From: Candidatus Eiseniibacteriota bacterium
GTDB taxonomy: Bacteria > Arandabacterota > Arandabacteria > Arandabacterales > Arandabacteraceae
Assembly: GCA_030622265.1 (NCBI GenBank)
Contig: JAUXGG010000030.1
Span: 1-10,479 of the forward strand
Reading direction: 5' to 3'
DNA length: 10,479 nt
The notes below the pieces were generated by a model. The model was not told where the DNA came from. It was given only the letters and a program-made list of their open reading frames with translations, and did no database searches. The translations under genes and the position numbers were made by a program. Below, piece by piece: positions 1 through 6,967 of this stretch; within the stretch, counting starts at the first letter, position 1, and each line of letters opens with the position of its first letter.

Positions 1-30
1 AACTTTTGCTAAGTCAAGATGGAAGGACCA

Positions 31-65
31 GTGCATATTGCAATATAGAACGCTGCAATTTGCAC
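31..65. repeat. 12-bp inverted repeat with 11-bp spacer, AT-rich
   Basis: The arm GTGCATATTGCA (31-42) is matched by TGCAATTTGCAC (54-65), whose reverse complement differs at one base. The spacer is 43-53. A perfect 12-bp palindrome, ATATTGCAATAT (35-46), overlaps the left arm. No T-run follows on either strand, so it is not a standard intrinsic terminator. It stands out from the GC-rich surroundings and could be an operator or promoter-proximal site for a gene left of the window, or a transcript-end hairpin. Confidence 0.5.
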
Positions 66-93
66 TCTCTCCCAACGCTTGTGATAGATGGGG

Positions 94-147
94 AACGCCC
101 GTGAGGGCGCTACCCTCCACGATCTGCGGCCCGGCCCTTTCCGGACC
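94..147 (-). terminator. Two GC-rich stem-loops downstream of the operon (possible transcript end)
   Basis: Read on the minus strand, about 40 bases after the last stop codon, GGTCCGG (147-141) pairs with CCGGGCC (134-128) around a six-base loop, with one G-U pair. Next, AGCGCCC (111-105) pairs with GGGCGTT (100-94) around the loop TCAC, again with one G-U pair. Neither is followed by a U-tract. They may stabilise the 3' end or mark Rho-dependent termination. An intrinsic terminator is not proven. Confidence 0.3.
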
Positions 148-185
148 TCTCAAGTGGCTGAGAAATAGGGCAATTAGCGTGCCAC

Positions 186-1130
186 TCATGCGTGCAGATT
201 GGCAAGTAGCGAGGCGAAAAACACCGGCAGCAAAAGCTCGTGGTGACCAAGGAATTCAAATGTCGTTCCGCCCAGGGCTCTGGGTCTCCTGACCACGTTG
301 ACCGAAGGCCTGTAGAGCGAGTACATATCGAAGTTGGCGGTGGTGAATTCCCCGAGGTCGGCACCCTGACTCCGGGCCATGGCCAGCGCCTTGAGGAAAA
401 CCTCCGGAAGCACGACGGCAGAGCCTATGTTGAGCACGGCTCCCCCATTGAGTCCGGCGACGACCGAGGCGAATGTCCGGAAGTCCTTGAGACTTCCCTG
501 GCCGATCGCCCTCCCGTCGGCGCCGTTGTGCTGGTGGACTATGTCGGTCCCGATGGCAACATGCACCGTTACAGGAATGCCTGAGGACGAGGCCGCGGCG
601 AGGATGCTGGCATCGGGATTGGGCGCTGCTCTCTCGGATAGTTCGCATCCCAGGGCCTCGCCGAGTCCCATGTCATCATTGAGACACCGTGCCGAGGCGG
701 AGTCAAAGAACTCGGAAGTCTCCCCGGCCATGCCGAATTCACCCTTCCTGAGGCCTTCCTCCACGTCCTCGGACGTCTTGCCCCACATGGCGATCTCAAT
801 ATCGTGAATGGCGCAGGCCCCGTTCATGGCAATTCCGGTGACTACCTTTCTCCGGATGAGGTCTCCGATTATCCGGCCGAATCCGCATTTGACGACATGC
901 GCGCCCATCATCAGGACCAGCGGGCGCCCCTCGCTCCGCGCCCGGGCAATCCGCCGACTGAGATCTCCAAGGTCACTTCCCTTAAGAATCGCGGGGATCA
1001 TCTGCTTGAGACTTTCAAACCAGGCGAAGTTCCCGGGAAGCCTGGCGAAGTCCTCGACGGTCACCTTGCTCTTACGGTTTGCTATCGAGACCTTCTTCCT
1101 GGGTTTCGCCTTGTCATCTTTACCGGGCAT
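186..1130 (-). CDS. Deoxyhypusine synthase-like protein (bacterial DHS family)
   Basis: Residue numbers count from the upstream GTG at 1148. The protein has the Rossmann-like DHS fold, recognisable from GAHVVKCGFG (82-91), the MNGACAIHDIEIA block (108-120), TSEDVEEGL (125-133), the block HQHNGADG (205-212), and LNIGSAVVLPEVFLKAL (239-255). Eukaryotic and archaeal DHS moves an aminobutyl group from spermidine to a lysine of eIF5A. Bacteria lack eIF5A, so bacterial members must do something else, perhaps polyamine conversion. The catalytic lysine of human DHS (K329) lies about 19 residues before the conserved C-terminal proline. Here that region reads VVRRPRALGG, with arginines and no lysine. 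The N-terminus is lysine-rich. Three starts are possible: GTG 1148, ATG 1133 and ATG 1130. The last has GGGAG five bases upstream and is preferred. This is the last gene of the operon, and it overlaps the DUF3108 stop. Family assignment is firm; activity is unknown. Confidence 0.8.
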   Translation of the reverse strand: MPGKDDKAKPRKKVSIANRKSKVTVEDFARLPGNFAWFESLKQMIPAILKGSDLGDLSRRIARARSEGRPLVLMMGAHVVKCGFGRIIGDLIRRKVVTGIAMNGACAIHDIEIAMWGKTSEDVEEGLRKGEFGMAGETSEFFDSASARCLNDDMGLGEALGCELSERAAPNPDASILAAASSSGIPVTVHVAIGTDIVHQHNGADGRAIGQGSLKDFRTFASVVAGLNGGAVLNIGSAVVLPEVFLKALAMARSQGADLGEFTTANFDMYSLYRPSVNVVRRPRALGGTTFEFLGHHELLLPVFFASLLANLHA

Positions 1131-1899
1131 CATTGCTCCCGCGCGCACTCGTTCCGTGCACGATATCTATCAGCACCGCGTTGATCGCTCCGATCGCGAC
1201 ACTGCTTTTCATCATGACTGGAATGTGGCTGGGGTCAGTGGAAAGCCAGACCGTCAGTCTTCCCTTATGCTGGAAAATGCCTGAGGCCTTGAGGATAGGC
1301 TCCAGGACAAAACACTCGAACTTGCCGGCCGGCACCTTGATCTCCTCGACCTTGAGGACCTTCACTTCCAGGGGATAGTTCTTCTCATCCGCGTGGTTGT
1401 CGATGAAAAGGCTCTTGCCGACTTTGATGTCCATGGTCCTCACGTAGTAGAGAGAGGACAGAACATCCTGTACCCTCTCCGGAATATCGACGACCATGCC
1501 GTCCGGGTATGTGGCCGTGTGACCGTCCTGGTCGAAGACAACGACCTCGGTGGCTTCGTGATTGCCTTCCTTCAGACGCTTCTCATAGCGCCACGTGTAG
1601 AGTTCCTCTGTGTCCATGTATGATTCGACCACGTCCTTCACCTCGAAGAACAACGAGAACGGCATGGTCGACCAGGCGGTCGAGACGAGCCTGAAGCACT
1701 CACCACCGCTGCCGCATTCTACTTTCTCTTTCACTTCCATGCAGGCCTCGCCGGCCTTGGCAAACTCGTAGCGAACTGCGAAGGTAAGCTTCTCCCCGAC
1801 AGCGAAGGGAAGGCCCCCGGCATGCAAGGGAACGGCGAGACCAGCCAGCAGGGCCGCAACGGGCAATAACAGAAATGTCCATCTTGAAACAGGTATCAT
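1120..1899 (-). CDS. DUF3108 domain-containing secreted protein
   Basis: The 259-residue protein begins with a signal peptide: an arginine at residue 6, a hydrophobic core at about 9-23 and a likely cleavage site after PLHA (24-27). The mature part starts with LPFAVGEKLTFAVRYEF (30-46), the usual opening of DUF3108, and continues as a beta-rich domain. Typical features are a YTWRYEKRLKEG stretch (101-112), the IPERVQDVLSSLYYVRT block (139-155) and the late strands KGRLTVWLSTDPSHIPVMM (212-230). The function of DUF3108 is not established; members are periplasmic or envelope proteins. Four cysteines (53, 62, 68 and 196) could form disulfides. The ATG overlaps the GmhB stop as ATGA, with AGGA eight bases upstream. 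The place in an LPS operon suggests an envelope role, but that is inference. Confidence 0.85.
   Translation of the reverse strand: MIPVSRWTFLLLPVAALLAGLAVPLHAGGLPFAVGEKLTFAVRYEFAKAGEACMEVKEKVECGSGGECFRLVSTAWSTMPFSLFFEVKDVVESYMDTEELYTWRYEKRLKEGNHEATEVVVFDQDGHTATYPDGMVVDIPERVQDVLSSLYYVRTMDIKVGKSLFIDNHADEKNYPLEVKVLKVEEIKVPAGKFECFVLEPILKASGIFQHKGRLTVWLSTDPSHIPVMMKSSVAIGAINAVLIDIVHGTSARGSNDAR
1136..1140 (-). promoter_or_regulatory. Ribosome binding site GGGAG of the DHS-like gene
   Basis: GGGAG on the minus strand sits five bases before the second of two adjacent ATG codons (1130-1128) and only two before the first (1133-1131). The spacing favours the second. It lies inside the end of the DUF3108 gene, whose TAA is at 1122-1120, which suggests coupled translation. 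Confidence 0.5.
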
Positions 1900-2474
1900 C
1901 GGTCTGGTCCTATCCTCCGCTTAGAAATCCACTGCACGGTATTCAGCAGGTTGTCGAAAATGCGCGCGCCCTCCAGACCGGCCGGGCCCCGACTGCTTTC
2001 CTCGAAGCTGCCGAAACCGGTCCGGACGAGACAGGGTGTAACACCCAGCGCACGCCCGAATGCAAGATCTGTTTCCTTATCACCTATCATGAAGGATGCC
2101 CCGAGGTCAATGCCAAACCTCTCCGCGGCCTGTTCGCCGAGCACCGTGCCGGGCTTACGGCAGGCGCACTTCTTGGTGTATCTTTCAATCGTCCCCTCCG
2201 CATGATGCGGACAATAGTAAATACCGTCGAGTTCCACGCCACTCTCGCGCAATATAGCCTGCATCCTCTCGTGGATGGCGCCCAGCTCTGCCTCGGAGAG
2301 GTAACCTCTTGCGATTCCCGACTGGTTTGTGATGAGGATGAGGAGGAAACCGGCTTCGCCGGCTAGCTTAAGGGCCTCGGCCGTGAAATGGTATGGTACA
2401 ACCTGGGACGGGTGATTGAGGTACCCCACTTCAACCAGTAGGGTGCCGTCCCGGTCGAGAAAGATCGCTTTCAT
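1896..2474 (-). CDS. gmhB: D-glycero-D-manno-heptose 1,7-bisphosphate 7-phosphatase
   Basis: This HAD-superfamily (histidinol-phosphatase-like) enzyme removes the 7-phosphate from heptose 1,7-bisphosphate in cytoplasmic synthesis of ADP-heptose for the LPS inner core. With the start at ATG 2474, the protein has 192 residues, usual for GmhB. Motif I is FLDRDGTLL (5-13, nucleophile D7 and acid/base D9), motif II is TNQSGIARG (49-57), the motif III lysine is in CRKP (K107), and motif IV is GDKETDL (131-137). The GmhB zinc loop is present: C88 and H90 in CPHH, and C103 and C105 in KKCACRKPG. The frame stays open 57 bases further upstream, but ATG 2474 has GGAAGGG eight bases before it, starts directly at motif I and overlaps the previous stop as ATGA. 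The kinase and isomerase partners (HldE, GmhA) are not in the window. Alpha versus beta anomer specificity cannot be told. Confidence 0.93.
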   Translation of the reverse strand: MKAIFLDRDGTLLVEVGYLNHPSQVVPYHFTAEALKLAGEAGFLLILITNQSGIARGYLSEAELGAIHERMQAILRESGVELDGIYYCPHHAEGTIERYTKKCACRKPGTVLGEQAAERFGIDLGASFMIGDKETDLAFGRALGVTPCLVRTGFGSFEESSRGPAGLEGARIFDNLLNTVQWISKRRIGPDR

Positions 2475-3523
2475 TTCAACATCCCTTCCACCGTGTCGGC
2501 AACCATTGCTACCGTTATCTCTTCGAAACACTCACGCGTTCCGAACCTGCACGGGACGGTCCCGTGATAGCTGCACGGGCTGCAGCCCAGGTCGAGACTG
2601 ATAACCCTGCATCCCCGGGCCGTGGGCGCAAACCCAAGTGCCGGCGAGGTGGAACCGAAGATAGCCCCCACTCTTGAGCCCACAGCAGCAGCGAGGTGCA
2701 TGAGCCCTGAATCATTGGTCACAGTTACCGGGCATATCGAAAGAAGCCCCGCCATGAGCCGGATGTCGTTTCCCACATAGGTCATGACCTGCGGATCGCC
2801 GGTCGAGCCTGCAGCCGCCTCGACCGGAAGGCGGTCGTGGTCGGAGCCGATCACGGCCACCGCATGGTTGCGGCTTCTCAGGGTCGAAACGAGCTCGGCA
2901 AACCTCCCGGTGCTCCATCGCTTGTGCTCGCTGCTCCCGCCGGGACAGACGGCGATGAAGGGACCGCCTGCAAGGCGGCCCTTCGCCTGTTCCACCGAGG
3001 AGCGAGGAGCTTCTATCCTTGGCGTCAGGCCAACGGGCTCGATACCAAGGGGGCTCATGACATCGAAATAGGTCTGCACCGCACCTTTCAAGTTTCCCTT
3101 CCAGAGCCGGGGCATATGCACCCTCAGGAAACGAAGGAAGCGCTGCCGCCTGTGCTTGAGGACCTTGCCGGCCCTAAGCCTACGGGTAATCCGTCGGGAC
3201 CGCATATTGTTCTGAAGGTCCAGGACGAGCTCGAAGGGCATCCTGCCTGAGAGCTCATCCAACGCCTCGTTACTTCCCTCCCGAAGATAAGGTACAACCT
3301 TATCTACCGATGAGAAGAGCGATGGTATCGCTGCATAGTCCGAGTTGGTCACGAAAGTGACCCTGCAGCCCGGATAGCGTTCCTTGAGAGTCCGCGTGAC
3401 CGGTTCGGTCAGGATCACGTCACCGAAAGAACTCAACCTGATAACAAGGACATTCGATCCAGAATAGATGCCGGGGCGTATATGAGACGTACCGGCCAGT
3501 TCCCGGGAAACATCGCCACCCAT
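2471..3523 (-). CDS. Glycosyltransferase family 9, lipopolysaccharide heptosyltransferase (WaaF-like)
   Basis: This 350-residue GT-B enzyme should transfer heptose from ADP-heptose to the growing LPS core at the cytoplasmic face of the inner membrane. The N-terminal domain opens with NVLVIRLSSFGDVILTEPV (24-42). D35 in the FGDV motif matches the catalytic aspartate of GT9. The C-terminal domain has VCPGGSSEHKRWSTGRFAEL (192-211), with K201 near the donor phosphates, and TNDSGLMHLAAAVG (269-282), the nucleotide-sugar motif. A cysteine-rich tail (C314, C317, C325, C332) is common in WaaF-type enzymes. The length matches WaaF of about 350. An N-terminal extension of some 20 residues precedes the first strand, so a later start is possible. 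The ATG at 3523 is eight bases after the MsbA stop, with GGGGAGG 13 bases upstream. Heptosyltransferase I versus II cannot be settled. Confidence 0.9.
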   Translation of the reverse strand: MGGDVSRELAGTSHIRPGIYSGSNVLVIRLSSFGDVILTEPVTRTLKERYPGCRVTFVTNSDYAAIPSLFSSVDKVVPYLREGSNEALDELSGRMPFELVLDLQNNMRSRRITRRLRAGKVLKHRRQRFLRFLRVHMPRLWKGNLKGAVQTYFDVMSPLGIEPVGLTPRIEAPRSSVEQAKGRLAGGPFIAVCPGGSSEHKRWSTGRFAELVSTLRSRNHAVAVIGSDHDRLPVEAAAGSTGDPQVMTYVGNDIRLMAGLLSICPVTVTNDSGLMHLAAAVGSRVGAIFGSTSPALGFAPTARGCRVISLDLGCSPCSYHGTVPCRFGTRECFEEITVAMVADTVEGMLK

Positions 3524-3531
3524 CTCTGGAC

Positions 3532-5415
3532 CTAAGCCTCCCCGACCGTCTGAGGGTAGTCCTTGAACTGCAGATCATAGAGCTTCCGGTAGACCTTCCC
3601 GGCAGCGAGCAGTTCCTCATGCTTACCCGTCTCAACAATCCTGCCGCCCGCGATCACGAGAATCAGGTCGGCGTGGGTCACGGTCGAGAGCCGGTGCGCG
3701 ATAACAAAGTTGGTGCGGCTCGACAGCAGGCGTTCGATGGCCTCCTGAACGAGCTTCTCGGACTCGGTGTCCAGGGCCGAGGTGGCCTCATCGAAAATCA
3801 GGATCTGCGGGTCCTTGAGAATCGCCCTCGCGATCGCCAGCCGCTGCCGCTCCCCACCCGAGAGCCTCACTCCCCTGTCCCCGACCACCGTGTCGTAACC
3901 CTCCGGGAAGCCGCTGATGAAGTCGTGGGCATTGGCCACCCTTGCGGCGTCCTTGACCCGGGAAAGATCCACGTCCTCGAGTCCGTAGGCTATGTTGTTC
4001 CGGACCGTATCGTTAAAGAGAATGGTCTCCTGAGTCACGATACCCATCAGGGCCCGCAATGACTTGACACCGATCTTCCGGATGTCCCGCCCGTCGATCT
4101 TCACACTTCCCGTTGAGGCGTCGTAGAATCGCGGAATGAGATCCACAAGTGTGGACTTCCCGGCGCCACTGGGTCCCACGACCGCCACCACCTGGCCCTT
4201 GCTCACCTTGAAGCTTATATCGCTCAAGACCTGGTCGCATCCATCATAGCTGAAGCTCACCCGATCGAATTCTATCCCCTCGGCAATCCGGTCGATTTCC
4301 ACAGCATCAGGGGTATCGGTGATGTCCGGCTCAGCATCCAGGATCTCGAATACCCGCTTGCCCGCAGCGATCCCCTCCTGGATCTTGGCGCTGGCCTGGC
4401 TCAGGGTCTTGGCCGGCTTGATTATGGAAAGCATGGCCGCAAGGAAGATCAGGAACATCTCAGGCTGGAGCATGTCTCCGCGGATAACCTGCCTGCCTCC
4501 ATACCACAGGACGACCAGCCCTCCAAAGGCGCCGAGAAATTCCGTCATGGCCGGAGCAAGCGACTCCGCGCGCTGGCGCTGCATGTTTGCCTCGAGGTGT
4601 CCCTCAGTGTGTCCCATGAACTTCGCGGTTTCAAAAGGCTCCATCCCGAAGGCCTTGACCACCCGGATGCCGGACAGGGTCTCCTGGAGCACGGTTACGA
4701 TGTCGGCTGTCTTTTCCTGGAGCTTCGTAGAGTATCTCCGCAATCTGCGGCCTATCCGGCCCGTCACATAGGTAATGATCGGGATCATCACGAAGGCGGC
4801 CAGCGCAAGGCGCCAGCTTATGAAGAAAACTATGAAGCCGAGCACCAGGATCACGAGCATGTCCCTCATGGCCTGCAGGAAGCCTGTCGAGATGCTCCTG
4901 CGCACCAGGGTCACATCATGGGTTATCCTGGACACTATCTGTCCCGTCCGACTGCTGTGGAAATAGGCAAGCGAGAGCTTGTGAAGATGCATATAGAGCA
5001 TGTTCCTGAGGTCGCGGATCACCCTGACTTCGATCGAAACGCTGGTCACGGTCAGCAAATACGTGAACAACGCCTTAAGGAAGTACAGGATCAGGATCAC
5101 GAGGCATATGCGTTCAAGCGCTACCAGAGAGGAACTCGCCGCGAAGAAGCCAAGAACCTTGAGTCTCACCTGGTCCTGGATCGAAGAGAACATATCAGGC
5201 GCCATGTCCATCAGGCCGCCGTCCGCCGCCTCCTCGGCTTGCGGCAGGCCCATGTCGGCGCCTTCAAACAGAACCTTCACGAAGGGCAGGACCATCCCTA
5301 TGGATATTCCCGCGAATGCCGCGCAGAGAACCATCAGTACCATGGCTCCCCCCACCCTCTTCCAGTAAGGCTTCATAAAGGAGAGCAGTCTCAGGTAGAT
5401 CTTGAAATCGTCCAT
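3532..5415 (-). CDS. msbA: MsbA-like lipid A/LPS ABC exporter (fused membrane and ATPase domains)
   Basis: A half-transporter of 627 residues that probably works as a homodimer to flip lipid A-core across the inner membrane. The membrane domain has about six helices (roughly 20-45, 100-125, 182-220 as two helices, 287-308 and 317-333). The ATPase domain is complete: A-loop Y390, Walker A GPSGAGKST (414-422), Q-loop Q462, signature LSGGERQRL (518-526), Walker B ILIFDEATSALD (538-549) and switch H574 in IAHRLST. It is about 45 residues longer than E. coli MsbA. The extra length is mostly an acidic, probably periplasmic, stretch between helices 1 and 2 (51-98). The ATG has AGGA seven bases upstream, inside the end of the previous gene, whose TAG ends two bases before. 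The LPS gene neighbours support MsbA over a drug exporter. Confidence 0.92.
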   Translation of the reverse strand: MDDFKIYLRLLSFMKPYWKRVGGAMVLMVLCAAFAGISIGMVLPFVKVLFEGADMGLPQAEEAADGGLMDMAPDMFSSIQDQVRLKVLGFFAASSSLVALERICLVILILYFLKALFTYLLTVTSVSIEVRVIRDLRNMLYMHLHKLSLAYFHSSRTGQIVSRITHDVTLVRRSISTGFLQAMRDMLVILVLGFIVFFISWRLALAAFVMIPIITYVTGRIGRRLRRYSTKLQEKTADIVTVLQETLSGIRVVKAFGMEPFETAKFMGHTEGHLEANMQRQRAESLAPAMTEFLGAFGGLVVLWYGGRQVIRGDMLQPEMFLIFLAAMLSIIKPAKTLSQASAKIQEGIAAGKRVFEILDAEPDITDTPDAVEIDRIAEGIEFDRVSFSYDGCDQVLSDISFKVSKGQVVAVVGPSGAGKSTLVDLIPRFYDASTGSVKIDGRDIRKIGVKSLRALMGIVTQETILFNDTVRNNIAYGLEDVDLSRVKDAARVANAHDFISGFPEGYDTVVGDRGVRLSGGERQRLAIARAILKDPQILIFDEATSALDTESEKLVQEAIERLLSSRTNFVIAHRLSTVTHADLILVIAGGRIVETGKHEELLAAGKVYRKLYDLQFKDYPQTVGEA

Positions 5416-5417
5416 TT

Positions 5418-6494
5418 CTAGTTCCTTGAGGTCGCGCAGGCGAAATCACGCATATCCATGGCAAGTTTGGCCGGCGCCGTGGTTGACCACACCGCCTGCT
5501 CAACCAGCTGGAAAGTACCACCGGTCGGAATCCAGCGCCGATCCTCTTCATCGGTGAATAGCGCGAAAGTGGGAATGCCCATGACCGTCGCGAAGTGGAG
5601 CAAGTTGGTGTTTCCGGAAATGAGAAGGTTGCACTGGGACAGGATGCCCAGGGTATCCCTGAAGCTCTTCCTGGGAATGTCGAGCCAGTCATAGGTACCA
5701 AGGCGCCTTATCTCGTCTTCTTTGATCGCCGGCACGGGGTCGGACAGCAAGGCTATCCGGCTCTTCTTGAGAGCCTCGAAGCTCTTGGCCAGCCTGATCG
5801 TCGTGTCAAATGGGGGCTTCTCACCGCTCTTGGTGTAGCTCAGATCCACCCCGACCAGGAGCTCGCTGCTGTCGGGTTTTCTGAACTTCACGATCTCCTT
5901 GGCGATCTTGCGCTCCTTCTCCGGCAGGTTCCATTCGCCCCAGGTCTCGCCCGACCTGGTCAAGAACTTGACCAACGAGAGATTACGCTCCATAAAATAG
6001 GATGCGTCCGCGCTGGGAACCACCTCCACATTGAACAGGGGATAACCGATTTCTCCTTGCAGTATTAACCTGCTGCGCGCCCCGCAGAGGAAAGGCAGCA
6101 AGACGCGATACAGATCGTAGCGAAAGTCGAAATAGAAGGCGGCCTCGATCATGCGGTCTCGCATCTCGGAAATGAAAGGCCTGTACTCCCAGAGAGCCCG
6201 GGCCCCACTGAACTTTGGGAAGTCTATCATGTCGTCTACCGACACCTGGTTTCTCAGGACCTCATCCTGTCCATCCTGCACCAGGCAGATGATCCTCGAG
6301 TCGGGAAGCGCCTTGCGCAGCAGCGTAAGGGCGGGGTACACGTGAAGCATTTCCGCAAGCCCGGCAGGGGGAATGACCAGGACCCGCCGCGCACTGTGCG
6401 CCAGGCGTCCCAGCGAAAAGGGCTGATTGAGGTTCTTACGGCCGAAGAACTTGGTCGCAAGGCCCATGAGTGTTTTTGTGGTCCATCGAGGCAA
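5418..6494 (-). CDS. Divergent GT9 (heptosyltransferase-like) protein, probable loss of catalytic motifs
   Basis: Numbering is from the TTG at 6500. The protein has the GT9 layout: first strand RRVLVIPPAGLAEMLHVYPA (38-57), second domain opening LLVGVDLSYTKSGE (214-227), and late block NLLISGNTNLLHFATVMGIP (291-310). The residues that define active GT9 enzymes are altered. The GDV motif with the catalytic aspartate reads GLAEM (48-52), and NDSG reads GNTN (296-299). E50 could stand in for the aspartate, but this is not typical. It may be a non-catalytic partner, a regulator, or an enzyme with another donor. The reading frame has no good ATG near the start: ATG 6467 lacks a ribosome site. TTG 6494 has GAGGTG seven bases upstream and is preferred; TTG 6500 would overlap the Hsp20 stop by four bases. 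It sits two bases before msbA, so it is likely tied to LPS assembly. Confidence 0.8.
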   Translation of the reverse strand: MPRWTTKTLMGLATKFFGRKNLNQPFSLGRLAHSARRVLVIPPAGLAEMLHVYPALTLLRKALPDSRIICLVQDGQDEVLRNQVSVDDMIDFPKFSGARALWEYRPFISEMRDRMIEAAFYFDFRYDLYRVLLPFLCGARSRLILQGEIGYPLFNVEVVPSADASYFMERNLSLVKFLTRSGETWGEWNLPEKERKIAKEIVKFRKPDSSELLVGVDLSYTKSGEKPPFDTTIRLAKSFEALKKSRIALLSDPVPAIKEDEIRRLGTYDWLDIPRKSFRDTLGILSQCNLLISGNTNLLHFATVMGIPTFALFTDEEDRRWIPTGGTFQLVEQAVWSTTAPAKLAMDMRDFACATSRN

Positions 6495-6496
6495 GC

Positions 6497-6955
6497 TCAA
6501 GCACCTCGTTCTACGGGGATCGTCCGCTCAAGTGTTCTCAGGCTCTTAGCACCCTTGTGTACCCGGACAATGAGGAACCCGTTCTCATAGTGCGCATCCA
6601 CCGAGGAGATCAGGACGTCGCGAGGGATCTCGATGATTCTCTCGAACGGTCCCACCGTCACCTCCATCTTGTGAAAGTGGCGCCTTCCCGCACGACCGGG
6701 ATCGCGCCTGACACCCTTGATGACCAGGAGTCTCCGGCCAAGCGTGACGCTCAAGTCCTGCGGATCCATCCCCGCTATCTCCATCCTGACGATGAGCTCC
6801 TCGTCAGTCTCGTAAACATCCGTCAGCGGACGCCAGACCGATTCCTTACTCAGCATGAGAGGCATCCGCAGCCGGGAAAAGTCCGACAGCAGCCGCTCCA
6901 TGGTCTCCTGCAGGTGTCTCATGTCACGGATGAGGCCGTCGTCCTCAGGTACCAT
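6497..6955 (-). CDS. Hsp20/alpha-crystallin family small heat-shock protein
   Basis: An ATP-independent holdase chaperone of 152 residues, expected in the cytoplasm as oligomers that keep unfolding proteins soluble. The N-terminal arm (1-40) is short and partly helical. The alpha-crystallin domain (about 41-133) starts with WRPLTDVYETDEELIVRMEI (41-60), continues with AGMDPQDLSVTLGRRLLVIKG (61-81, typical of bacterial class proteins) and ends in AHYENGFLIVRVHKG (121-135), which holds the conserved NGFL turn. The C-terminal I-x-I/V anchor is present as TIPVE (I146, V148). The ATG at 6955 has GGGAG seven bases upstream. No heat-shock element (CIRCE) was seen upstream of the operon. Its position, second in an LPS operon, is unusual, as these genes are normally alone or with other chaperones. 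Confidence 0.93.
   Translation of the reverse strand: MVPEDDGLIRDMRHLQETMERLLSDFSRLRMPLMLSKESVWRPLTDVYETDEELIVRMEIAGMDPQDLSVTLGRRLLVIKGVRRDPGRAGRRHFHKMEVTVGPFERIIEIPRDVLISSVDAHYENGFLIVRVHKGAKSLRTLERTIPVERGA
6502..6507 (-). promoter_or_regulatory. Ribosome binding site GAGGTG that supports a TTG start
   Basis: GAGGTG on the minus strand lies inside the last codons of the Hsp20 gene. It is seven bases from the TTG at 6494-6492 and only one from the TTG at 6500-6498. Spacing points to the former as start of the GT9-like gene. A rare TTG start combined with a buried ribosome site suggests reduced, coupled translation. Confidence 0.5.
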
Positions 6956-6967
6956 CTTTGAACTCCC

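Noticed and set aside
38-292. Plus-strand 84-codon frame across 1-185 and the end of the DHS-like gene
   Set aside because: No ribosome site or recognisable motif, and its 3' part is antisense to the DHS-like gene. The region is better read as non-coding.
4597-5421. Plus-strand open frame of 274 codons opposite msbA
   Set aside because: It lies fully antisense to a convincing ABC transporter gene. Its product is rich in His, Gln, Arg and Glu with low-complexity character and no known motif, as expected of a shadow frame in GC-rich DNA.
6467-6500. ATG 6467 as start of the GT9-like gene
   Set aside because: There is no ribosome site upstream, and it leaves a 29-bp gap in an otherwise tightly packed operon. 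TTG 6494 has a well-spaced GAGGTG.
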